Of a DNA stretch of 64,000 nt, positions 30,792 through 39,092 are shown one piece after another; the stretch's first letter is position 1; each line of letters opens with the position of its first letter. The stretch is from positions 620,001-684,000 of the forward strand of contig NZ_KB823011.1 of assembly GCF_000365025.1 (NCBI RefSeq), written 5' to 3'. Position numbers and translations under genes: made by a program. Under the pieces are notes generated by a model. It was given only the letters and a program-made list of their open reading frames with translations, was not told the origin of the DNA and searched no databases. The stretch comes from Robiginitomaculum antarcticum DSM 21748 (GTDB lineage: Bacteria; Pseudomonadota; Alphaproteobacteria; Caulobacterales; Maricaulaceae).

Positions 30792-33551
30792 TCACCCAAA
30801 TGCATCATAGCTATGGGTGATTGCAATTGAAATTTGCCGAACAAGCGCCGCTCCGCGCGTCATCGGCTTGATGACGGTCTCGGCAATATGCGGGAACCCT
30901 CCCATCTTCGACGATTGGACGTCCGACTTTTCAATGAGTTGATCGACCCAATCATTAGATTGCTTTTGTGATGGATAAGCACTTTGCAAATCATGCACAA
31001 TTGAATCGATTTGGAAGCTTTGTAAACGTTGCAAGATATCCAGTTGAGACACGCCGTTCTCATTATAAGCAGGGAGTTCTGTCGCCAATATCAACATTTT
31101 CATGATCACGGCGAGGCGCAAAGCATGGAGAATTTTGAGGTTCTGGTCATCATCTGATCGCTCGACGCCCATGACACGGGCACTCTCAAACATATCGATC
31201 CGAAGACTGTTGGCCAGATCGGTTATTTGGGATCGCCATTCAGACGTTTTGAGAGTTTCCGATACTTGGAGGCATTTTTCGGACAATGCGGGCTCATTCC
31301 CTGACAAGGCCCGGCTGATCCAAAATCCCGGATCAAACAAGCGGCCATAGCCCGTCAAAATCGAAATGTTCGCGCGTTTAGATGCGGTGGTAGCCAGCGT
31401 GAAAAGAGACCGCGCCCGGTCCGAATTTTCCATCAATGACGAAAACTTCTCAGGGTCAATTCCGGCTGCGCGGCCAAGTCCGTAGAAGACATTTGCGGGC
31501 GTTCCGAATTGCTGCAAGATCGCATTGTGGGGAATGGCGCGAATCTGCCTCGGGTCAAAAGTTTCGGTTTTGCCGTCACTCGACGCACGTTTCACCGCCC
31601 GCGACCCTGTTGGAACTAATAGATTTTGACCAAATCCGCCCAACAGATTCACATAATCAGGATTATTATAAAGCGCTTCTTGCTCAGCTGAAAGCGTACG
31701 GAACACGTCCCAAGAGAAATCTCTATCTGTATAGAAGGGGTCGTCCTGCGCCTTGGAGCGATCAGCATGTCTTGCGGCAATAATTGAGGCCACACTTGCA
31801 TGTGCCAAGGCGTCGGTTTGGAACCACAGAAATCCATCTCCGCCCTGAAAACTGGTTTCATGACAGAGCGGCACGTGCGCGTCTTCATACTGACTGACCG
31901 CCCAAGGACTCATCACATAATCAATGCGGTCTTTCAGGTCTCCGGGATGTCCGCCGCGCCCCATGCCCTCGCCGTGGGTGTTGAAGACAATGGCTGTGAC
32001 ATCCGTCAGGCCGCGCTTGCCCAGCGCAGACGCTAGGTGAGATTGTAAGCGCTCAATAGCTAGGGTCGCCGGGAGCTGGCCCATAAAGCGGCCCGCATCC
32101 GAAAACCCGGTTTGGATCGCGAAGACGCCGCGGCGTTCCACATAGTCCCGATACACAGGATTATCGAGCATCTTACTTATAATACGCCCGCCATTATTTA
32201 GCGCTTCTGCTGTTTCAAACAAAGGCGAAATATCCAGATGATCTTGCAAACCATACAGCCGCGCGAGGTATAACATGCCAAGCGGAATAAGACTATCTTC
32301 GCACTCAGCAATTAACATGCGGATCGGCGTTTCTTCGTCGATATATTTGTGGATTTGCGCGACCAGCATCATCTGTTGGTGAGCCGTGTTTTTCTCAAGC
32401 TCCAACGCCGCAAAATTGACTTGCAGCGGCTTCACTTTACGGGTCATTTCTGATGCCCGCTGCAAAAGCGTGCGCGTATCACTGCCCGTATCGCGAATGC
32501 CAAAGGCTGCGCGCACGCCGTTGATAACATGGCGAGAATTCAAGCGGAAATGAATCCGAGCTGTGCCAAGACCGAACGTACGTATGCTTGAGCGCAAGAC
32601 AAGCAAATCCCGCTGGACGCTCTGCGATCCAGCTTCTTTGATCGCCTGTTCTATGAGCGGATACAGGGATTTAGTTGACCGAATACGGCGCTCTGAATCC
32701 CGGGTCAGATTATTGGCCGCAGCAATCAGGCTCTCCGGATCATGCATATCCTCTTTGAAGAGCGTTAAGTCCCTCTCCGTGCTTTCGCAGGCGTGAGTTA
32801 GGCGTTTTTTTAGCTCGGCTAATGCGGCGGTAGGTTCAGTTTTAATCGCTTCGATTGACTTACGGTATCGGCAAAGTTGCTCATACTTTTCGGAAAGACG
32901 AAGGCGAATGGCATCTGCCCAGCCAATATCCGTCCGACCATCAATGTCGTACCCGACCCAGCTATAGACTTTCGCCAAACAGGGCGTGAGTTCGGCCCAC
33001 TGATCTGGAAATTTTTCGGCGGCGACGTCCAGAACAACGGCATTCACTTTCGCAAGAGCCTGTTGAATTCTCAGGATCGCCGATTGTGTATCGACATGTT
33101 CTTCCTGCAGTGTTGGAGCGCTCTTTTGCAAGAACGGAAGTGTTTTTAGGTGCTCTGTCTGCTTCCCGCATTCGCCAGACCCCGCCGTGGCAATCTCGCC
33201 AAGCGTGTCGCGAACTTCGGATGAAAGAGAAAATGTCGGGTGAGCCGTTAAGACGATGCCTTGCCCGGCCGACTCGGCCCAAGATTTGAACGCGTCAAAT
33301 CCCGCTTCAGCTTTTGAGACAGCATGCACCCGAATAATATCATTGATATCAGGTTCTGGACGAACGCCGGCACGGTAATGCAAACGCCGGGCCCGGCGAA
33401 TTGCACTTTCATCCGAGATGGATTTTACAAGGGATTCAATATCTCTGAACGCAATGCTGCGCTCTTCAACAGCTTTTGAAATATCATAGGCCAGCAGCTT
33501 AACTGGATTGGACTGCGGATCGCTATCGATCCGGCTTTCATGATGTTTCAA
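30792..33551 (-). CDS. ppc: phosphoenolpyruvate carboxylase (divergent alphaproteobacterial type)
   Basis: A 919-residue PEPC that makes oxaloacetate from PEP and bicarbonate, an anaplerotic step. Seen are LTAHPT with catalytic His104, GFSDAGRFMGQ, the HGEGMGRGGHPG loop, TGSRAVKR and RAIPHNAILQQFG. The loop differs from the classic HGRGG-x-x-GRGG-x-P: it is shorter and has Glu where the first Arg is expected. This is probably a feature of a divergent clade rather than damage, since all other landmarks and full length are kept. It is not obviously part of the polysaccharide locus. Confidence 0.88.
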   Translation of the reverse strand: MKHHESRIDSDPQSNPVKLLAYDISKAVEERSIAFRDIESLVKSISDESAIRRARRLHYRAGVRPEPDINDIIRVHAVSKAEAGFDAFKSWAESAGQGIVLTAHPTFSLSSEVRDTLGEIATAGSGECGKQTEHLKTLPFLQKSAPTLQEEHVDTQSAILRIQQALAKVNAVVLDVAAEKFPDQWAELTPCLAKVYSWVGYDIDGRTDIGWADAIRLRLSEKYEQLCRYRKSIEAIKTEPTAALAELKKRLTHACESTERDLTLFKEDMHDPESLIAAANNLTRDSERRIRSTKSLYPLIEQAIKEAGSQSVQRDLLVLRSSIRTFGLGTARIHFRLNSRHVINGVRAAFGIRDTGSDTRTLLQRASEMTRKVKPLQVNFAALELEKNTAHQQMMLVAQIHKYIDEETPIRMLIAECEDSLIPLGMLYLARLYGLQDHLDISPLFETAEALNNGGRIISKMLDNPVYRDYVERRGVFAIQTGFSDAGRFMGQLPATLAIERLQSHLASALGKRGLTDVTAIVFNTHGEGMGRGGHPGDLKDRIDYVMSPWAVSQYEDAHVPLCHETSFQGGDGFLWFQTDALAHASVASIIAARHADRSKAQDDPFYTDRDFSWDVFRTLSAEQEALYNNPDYVNLLGGFGQNLLVPTGSRAVKRASSDGKTETFDPRQIRAIPHNAILQQFGTPANVFYGLGRAAGIDPEKFSSLMENSDRARSLFTLATTASKRANISILTGYGRLFDPGFWISRALSGNEPALSEKCLQVSETLKTSEWRSQITDLANSLRIDMFESARVMGVERSDDDQNLKILHALRLAVIMKMLILATELPAYNENGVSQLDILQRLQSFQIDSIVHDLQSAYPSQKQSNDWVDQLIEKSDVQSSKMGGFPHIAETVIKPMTRGAALVRQISIAITHSYDAFG

Positions 33552-33696
33552 ATCACTGGATAGAGTTTCGAGCCATTCAGCTTCTGTTTTGCGGCGGGCG
33601 ATATCAGATCCTTATAAAAATTTGGCCATGACCATCGGGATAATAGGCGAATTAGGGACTTTGATTTATTGAAATGGAAGTATTTCATTACGGCTA

Positions 33697-35262
33697 TTAT
33701 CGGATTCCGGCAACCATGAGCTTTTCTAGTTCGGCTTGCAGGATCTTGACCTTAGAGGCATTTTCCGGCGCAATATTTTCCGTTTCTCCGGGGTCAACGG
33801 ATAAATCGTAAAGCTGCGGTTCAAAGGAAAGTCCCGACTCGACGCCTTTGCGAGCGAGAAACTTAGGGTTCTTTTTGCCCTTCGGCGCTGGGGCGATATA
33901 TTTTAAGTTCCCCTTTCGAAGAGCCACTGCCGCAACAGCCTCATAAAATAATGTGTCGCGCGCTTTGTCGGTCAGGCCCAGCAAAGCAGGAAGAATATTT
34001 TGGCTATCCACAGCCTCGCCCGCGACGAGATCGTGCCCCTGTATTGCCGCCAGTGAAGCATATAGGTCTGTTTGAGATATAAGGGCCCCGCTGACGCGGC
34101 TATCAATCATCCCCGGCCAATAGGCTATTGTGGGAACACGTGTACCGGCCTCATAAATACTATATTTAGCGCCACGGTACGGACCGCCGGGGTTGTGATT
34201 GCCCAGTTTCTCGACCGCACCATCTTCGTATCCATCATTCAGAATCGGACCGTTATCACTCGTAAAAATAATCAGTGTTTCATTAGCAATACCAAGAACT
34301 TCCAGCTCATTGATAATTTGCCCTGTCATCCAATCCATCTGGACAATTGCATCACCGCGCCACCCCATATCGCTTTGACCTTTAAATCTTGGGTGAGGCA
34401 AACGCGGGACATGGATGTCGTGGAAGCTGTAAAATAGAAAGAACGGATTATCCTTATTCTTTCGAATAAATTCGACGCTTTTTTCGGTAAAGACATCAGG
34501 AAATTCTTCATCAACCCAGAGAGCCTTCTCGCCGCCCCCCATATAGCCAATACGCGAAATTCCATTAACGATTGTTTTGCTGTGCCCAGGGTCAGCAGCA
34601 TAGCGTAACAAGTCAGGGTTTTCTTGGCCTGTCTGGCGCTCTCCGACTTTATTGCGGTAGTCGACAACAATAGGGTCATTGCTATCGGCATCGACAACTT
34701 TATGCCCCTCCAGATAAACAGTAGGGACACGATCTCCTGTTGCTGGCATAAGGAAAGAATAATCAAATCCAATTTCCAACGGGCCTGGTTTAACGCTGTC
34801 GTTCCAATCGACATTCCCATCACCTAGCCCCAAATGCCATTTCCCCACGACACCCGTTGTGTACCCAACTTTTTGGAGCATAGACGGCAAGGTCGGTTTA
34901 CCAGGCTGTATGAGGGCCGGAGCATCACCCGGTAAAACACGAGCATTGTTGCGGAAAGCATATTCGCCCGTCAATAGTGAGTAGCGTGACGGCGTACACG
35001 TCGCGGCGGATGAATGAGCGTCAGTAAACCGAACGCCGCCATTGGCCATTTTATCTACATTCGGCGTTCTTACGCCAATAGCGCCGTAACTCCCGAGGTC
35101 TCCGTAACCCAAATCATCAATGTAAATGATAATGATGTTGGGCTTCGCTAAGTCGGATATTTGCCGCCTTTCAGTCGTCTGATTTTGACAAGAAACCAAC
35201 GCTGAACACAGCAATACTGAAAAACATACCCCTAATGCTTTATACATAACCAGTCTCATCAT
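33697..35262 (-). CDS. S1-family sulfatase, lipoprotein
   Basis: A 521-residue type I sulfatase. Lipoprotein signal with Cys25 (ALVSC). The metal site begins IYIDDLGYGD (Asp49, Asp50), and the formylglycine motif C-T-P-S-R starts at Cys89, followed by GKWHLG and the metal-site FTSDNGP. It should remove sulfate esters from galactan oligosaccharides after FGE maturation. It overlaps the upstream GH110 gene, with which it likely forms one transcript. Position specificity cannot be read from the sequence. Confidence 0.92.
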   Translation of the reverse strand: MMRLVMYKALGVCFSVLLCSALVSCQNQTTERRQISDLAKPNIIIIYIDDLGYGDLGSYGAIGVRTPNVDKMANGGVRFTDAHSSAATCTPSRYSLLTGEYAFRNNARVLPGDAPALIQPGKPTLPSMLQKVGYTTGVVGKWHLGLGDGNVDWNDSVKPGPLEIGFDYSFLMPATGDRVPTVYLEGHKVVDADSNDPIVVDYRNKVGERQTGQENPDLLRYAADPGHSKTIVNGISRIGYMGGGEKALWVDEEFPDVFTEKSVEFIRKNKDNPFFLFYSFHDIHVPRLPHPRFKGQSDMGWRGDAIVQMDWMTGQIINELEVLGIANETLIIFTSDNGPILNDGYEDGAVEKLGNHNPGGPYRGAKYSIYEAGTRVPTIAYWPGMIDSRVSGALISQTDLYASLAAIQGHDLVAGEAVDSQNILPALLGLTDKARDTLFYEAVAAVALRKGNLKYIAPAPKGKKNPKFLARKGVESGLSFEPQLYDLSVDPGETENIAPENASKVKILQAELEKLMVAGIR

Positions 35263-37145
35263 TCAGATGCTGTAAAACCGGAATTATTCTCAACTACAAC
35301 ATTCTCGCTATCCCCTGAGACTGTTACTTTCAATGGCCAGTCGAAGCCAGTAGCTACATTATCTTTAACAATGACGTCCTTAGAGTAGTTGATGTCTATG
35401 GCAGGAAAGCTGCTCACCGGAGGATAATCGTCTAAAAACTCTAATTTATTTCCTATGATTTCGAGGCCTTCCACGGACAAAGATTTTACAAGCAAACCAT
35501 TGAAACCGCGAAGCGTGTTGTTATTAAATTTGACATTATGGTGATAATGTCCCTCTCCAATACGTTGCTGCTGTGTGAACAAGGGTGATGCGAGCAGTGG
35601 GTAAGCCGCCCCGCCCAAAAAGCCGCTATTGACGAATGTGTTACCTTGAATCGTAACGTCTTCTACCGCCCCGGACTCGTACCAAAATTTGTTGTCACCC
35701 TCGAGCAAAATACCGTGCATTTGGGAACTGAAATAATTATTCTCAACAAGCACCTTCCCTTTAGTTGTGACCAACATACTACGTGCCCGGTTTTCACGGA
35801 CAGTATTGTTTCTGAACGTTAAACTGGGATTCCATGTTAGGTTTTCCAATGATAGCGGGCCTTCAGGTAAGTCTTCGGGAACGCTGTCCAAGGTCAGAAG
35901 AAAGCGCTTTTCGTTAATCGGCGTAAAGGACTTAATCTCTGTTTCATGAAACGGCAGAACGGTTTCGCGTGACAAGATAGCGACCTTGTCTCCAGCCTCG
36001 CCAAATACAAAACCCATCTGTTGAAAATGGCTAATAGACGCTAGAAATTTGTTATCACCGAGGTATTCATCAATATTCACGTACGCGCCGTGCACATTGA
36101 TCGCATCATCAAGCATGTGCTCCATTGTACTATTCTCAACTAAAATCTCGCCCTTGCACCCGATAAAGTGCGTAGCGTCGGCCCGGGTTGCGACAGTTCG
36201 GCCTTCAGCTGACGTAAGTTTGTATCCGTCTAAATGAATATTCTCCGTCCGCTCAACAATCAAGCCCATGCCGCCGGCCGTATGAACGGTGACATTTTCA
36301 ATTTTCACATCTTTTGAGTTTGTAACATGGATACCCGGAACAAGGCGGCTGGTGGGGTGAACACCGTAGACAACCAACACGCTACCAACTGGCGGTGCAG
36401 TCTTATTGATTTTATCAAACCGGACACGACCATTTCCTAAATCAGTTACCTTCACGGACTTGCCATTTAAAACATAGTCACGAGTATTGAAAATTGGCGC
36501 GCGCGTTTTGGAATCAATGACAATATTGGACCCTATAGGATCCATCTGCCCTAGCCGGTCAAATAGGATTTTTCCGCCTTTAACTTCGTAGGGAGACATA
36601 GCAGCGTCAATCTCGGCGACAAATGACTTTTGCTCAGGGTTACTTTTAACAATTTTCAGTTCCGCATGAAACGGACGAATAAAATCAATTGAAAAGTCTT
36701 TTAGCGTAACGCCGTCTGTGCTCTCAACCGTGACCGGAACAACCCTGCCATGGAACATGAATAGTGACCCGTTCCCGTCTATGGTGATGTTTTTCGTATT
36801 GTAGATTGGGAAGCCCATTCGCTTCAGGCCGTTATCATGGTTAGCCACGTAGCGGTATTTTTCGACAGCATATTTTGGATAAAAATCATACTGCCCTTTG
36901 GGAAAGTTGAGCGTTACGTTTTCTGCTCCTTCAAGACTCGCTAACAATTCATTGACCTTGATAGTCACATCTTCGCCCGGAACAATACCGCGGTCAGCGA
37001 CATTGATAACACTACCGGAAAGAGAGGACGTCCCAGACGTTTGTTGATGTGTATTTTGCGACGCATCCGACGACATAGCGTCTTGATACGGAGAACATGC
37101 CACTAAAGCGGTAGAGACCAGGCATAATAGGAGAAATTTTTTCAT
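35259..37145 (-). CDS. GH110-like alpha-galactosidase, lipoprotein
   Basis: A 628-residue right-handed beta-helix enzyme. Start ATG 37145 (MKKFLLLCLVSTALVAC) gives a lipoprotein signal and has GGAAG upstream. ITIDGNGSLFMFHGRVVPV and VTLKDFSIDFIRPFHAELKI are hallmarks of GH110, followed by many beta-helix coils (NNTVRENRARSMLVTTKG, VEDVTIQGNTFVNSGF). GH110 enzymes release terminal alpha-1,3-linked galactose; members in carrageenan loci act on carrageenan-derived oligosaccharides. The operator-like palindrome at 37191 lies 46 bases before the start, so this gene opens a two-gene unit with the sulfatase. Confidence 0.88.
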   Translation of the reverse strand: MKKFLLLCLVSTALVACSPYQDAMSSDASQNTHQQTSGTSSLSGSVINVADRGIVPGEDVTIKVNELLASLEGAENVTLNFPKGQYDFYPKYAVEKYRYVANHDNGLKRMGFPIYNTKNITIDGNGSLFMFHGRVVPVTVESTDGVTLKDFSIDFIRPFHAELKIVKSNPEQKSFVAEIDAAMSPYEVKGGKILFDRLGQMDPIGSNIVIDSKTRAPIFNTRDYVLNGKSVKVTDLGNGRVRFDKINKTAPPVGSVLVVYGVHPTSRLVPGIHVTNSKDVKIENVTVHTAGGMGLIVERTENIHLDGYKLTSAEGRTVATRADATHFIGCKGEILVENSTMEHMLDDAINVHGAYVNIDEYLGDNKFLASISHFQQMGFVFGEAGDKVAILSRETVLPFHETEIKSFTPINEKRFLLTLDSVPEDLPEGPLSLENLTWNPSLTFRNNTVRENRARSMLVTTKGKVLVENNYFSSQMHGILLEGDNKFWYESGAVEDVTIQGNTFVNSGFLGGAAYPLLASPLFTQQQRIGEGHYHHNVKFNNNTLRGFNGLLVKSLSVEGLEIIGNKLEFLDDYPPVSSFPAIDINYSKDVIVKDNVATGFDWPLKVTVSGDSENVVVENNSGFTASE

Positions 37146-37190
37146 AAGTGACACTTCCGCAGTAATGACCTGATACAAATTGTATAGTAT

Positions 37191-37207
37191 TATTTATACT
37201 ATAATTA
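37191..37207. promoter_or_regulatory. putative PUL operator, site 1 (GH110-sulfatase unit)
   Basis: TATTTATACTATAATTA, identical to site 3 and one change from the perfect palindrome of site 2. An additional longer inverted repeat TATAGTA/TACTATA spans 37183-37203. Located 46 bases upstream of the GH110 start. Confidence 0.7.
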
Positions 37208-37249
37208 AAGTCACCACATCAAGTAAATTAACTAAATCATTACCGGACG

Positions 37250-38179
37250 TTATTCAAACGCCGACAACTCTTTCAGTTTCTCTGCAAATGCGTGCCCCCA
37301 ACGCAACTGACCTTCCGTATTGTAATGGACATTATCGCTGTGTTTTGGAAAGTCTGGCCACGTACGATCTGTTGTTGTGCGGATGATTTTGACGTTAATG
37401 TCGCCCTCCGCCACAGTCACCATGGCCGCGCGAACCATGTCCGGACCCTTTTTAAACCGGCCATAAGTCGAATTTATCTGACCAATAACGAATGGCAAAT
37501 CAGGCTCATCCAAATCAGATCTAAATCTCATAATAAGCGCCTTTAAGTTTGCTTCGTAAGTTCGCGCCGCCGCTTCTTTACCGCCATCATTTTCACCTTG
37601 AAGCCATAAAACTGCGGCTACCTCATAATCTTCTCCCCTTGCCTTCAACCCGCTCAGCGCCTCTTGGGCCTGCTGCATGTGCATTGCGTAATAAGGCGTG
37701 GATTGCTTTTGAGGCCCCTTCTCCACTGCTGCCGCTTTTTCTGCGCTCCAGTCCGGATTCCACGCCCCGTAAAGGGATGTCCCGCCGCGCGTTGTCTTGA
37801 TAAATAAAAATTCCTGCTCAGGATAGCGTTCTGCAAGTTCAACGGCCAAACCGACTTCAGGGCCAAAGGATTTTTCAAATCCATATTTCTCCAACTTAAA
37901 CTTACTCAGCGTGTAACGAATGTGTGAAGCAACATTCCCGGCATTTCTGATCTGTATGCGGTCATCAATAGCTTCCAGTTTAACGCGTGTTTCAGTTGGA
38001 ATCTCATCGAAGTTCCCTGCCCCTTCCATATTGGACTGACCCGCCATCAAAATGATTTGCAGCGGACGGACTGCACTTTGCGGCATAGGCTGTTCGGCCT
38101 TTGTTTGGCAGTTCGCAAACATGGTGGCGGTGAAAATTAGTAAGGATAACTGTACCCAATTTTTAATCATATTTTTCAT
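37250..38179 (-). CDS. SASA-type carbohydrate esterase, lipoprotein
   Basis: A 309-residue SGNH-like esterase of the sialate O-acetylesterase (SASA, DUF303) family. Catalytic landmarks are MAGQSNMEG (Ser), LWLQGENDG and the His block DNVHYNTEGQ. Start ATG 38179 follows AGGAG and gives a lipoprotein signal with Cys at the FANC lipobox. It probably removes acetyl or similar ester groups from the galactan; the real substrate is unknown. It is the last gene of the sulfatase-GH2-epimerase unit, 16 bases after the epimerase. Confidence 0.82.
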   Translation of the reverse strand: MKNMIKNWVQLSLLIFTATMFANCQTKAEQPMPQSAVRPLQIILMAGQSNMEGAGNFDEIPTETRVKLEAIDDRIQIRNAGNVASHIRYTLSKFKLEKYGFEKSFGPEVGLAVELAERYPEQEFLFIKTTRGGTSLYGAWNPDWSAEKAAAVEKGPQKQSTPYYAMHMQQAQEALSGLKARGEDYEVAAVLWLQGENDGGKEAAARTYEANLKALIMRFRSDLDEPDLPFVIGQINSTYGRFKKGPDMVRAAMVTVAEGDINVKIIRTTTDRTWPDFPKHSDNVHYNTEGQLRWGHAFAEKLKELSAFE

Positions 38180-38195
38180 ATTAAACTCCTGAGTT

Positions 38196-39092
38196 TTACT
38201 CAACTTCAATTTTCATCCAGATTGAAAATGTCTCTCTAGGTGCTAGAATTTCATAATCCTGCGGCGGAACACCAAACATATTACTGCGTCCAGATGTCGG
38301 CTCAATAGCAACGAAATCACCGCCTGGTTGATAGAAGACATGTAAGTGCTTTGCTTTGTGAGAGGCTGTTATCGATACTGTAGGACAACCTGGCTCGGTA
38401 AGAATTGCGCGGTCAAGCCAATTGTAATGGGACGTGTCCAAAAATTCTGTGTCCACAAGATCAGCGCCGACCGTAAAATCTTTACGGGTCGACCCAGACA
38501 CTTTCTGCACAGCATGTTGCCGATCATTATTGCCCCAATACCCGTCATATTGGGCCTTAAGACGCGTGCTAGATGTCATCGGAAAATAAGGGTGAAAACC
38601 CAATGCAGCAGGCATATGCGTTTCAGATCTGTTCGTAACAGAAAGTTCTGTGAATAGGCCATTGTTCTCAAGTTTGAATTTTTGATGCGCCTCGAACGCC
38701 CATGGCCACAATCCAGACTCATACTCCAATTTCAGTACCGCTTCGGACTCCCCTTGCATTTCAATCGACCACGACCTTTTCCACCCAAAACCATGGATGA
38801 AATCTGATGTGCCCGGCAAGTTAGGTGCGAGTTCCACTGAACGTCCCTCGAACGTAAACTTTCCATCTGGAATACGGTTCACAACAGGAACCATAGGGAA
38901 ACTCGCCATTTGAACAATATCTGTCTCTTGCTTCGACCCGGAGCGTAAGATGTCCTGCTTCCGCCACCTTAGCGATTGAATAGCCCCGCCTAGCGCTGGC
39001 CGAATGACGAGCTCGGTATCCCCTCTCATGAGAACAAATGTGTCCAATTCATTCGCTGTAGTGTTCACCCTGTTCGCATTTTCAACCATCAA
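38196..39092 (-). CDS. aldose 1-epimerase (galactose mutarotase family)
   Basis: A 298-residue cytoplasmic enzyme of the GalM-like superfamily, interconverting alpha and beta anomers of released hexose. Landmarks: NRIPDGKFTFEGR, the catalytic His region FIHGFGWKRSW, ALGFHPYFP (second His), VDTEFLD and the late Glu region FVAIEPTSGRSN. No signal peptide. It overlaps the GH2 stop by four bases. It would supply the anomer used by the sugar dehydrogenase of the De Ley-Doudoroff route. Confidence 0.88.
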   Translation of the reverse strand: MMVENANRVNTTANELDTFVLMRGDTELVIRPALGGAIQSLRWRKQDILRSGSKQETDIVQMASFPMVPVVNRIPDGKFTFEGRSVELAPNLPGTSDFIHGFGWKRSWSIEMQGESEAVLKLEYESGLWPWAFEAHQKFKLENNGLFTELSVTNRSETHMPAALGFHPYFPMTSSTRLKAQYDGYWGNNDRQHAVQKVSGSTRKDFTVGADLVDTEFLDTSHYNWLDRAILTEPGCPTVSITASHKAKHLHVFYQPGGDFVAIEPTSGRSNMFGVPPQDYEILAPRETFSIWMKIEVE

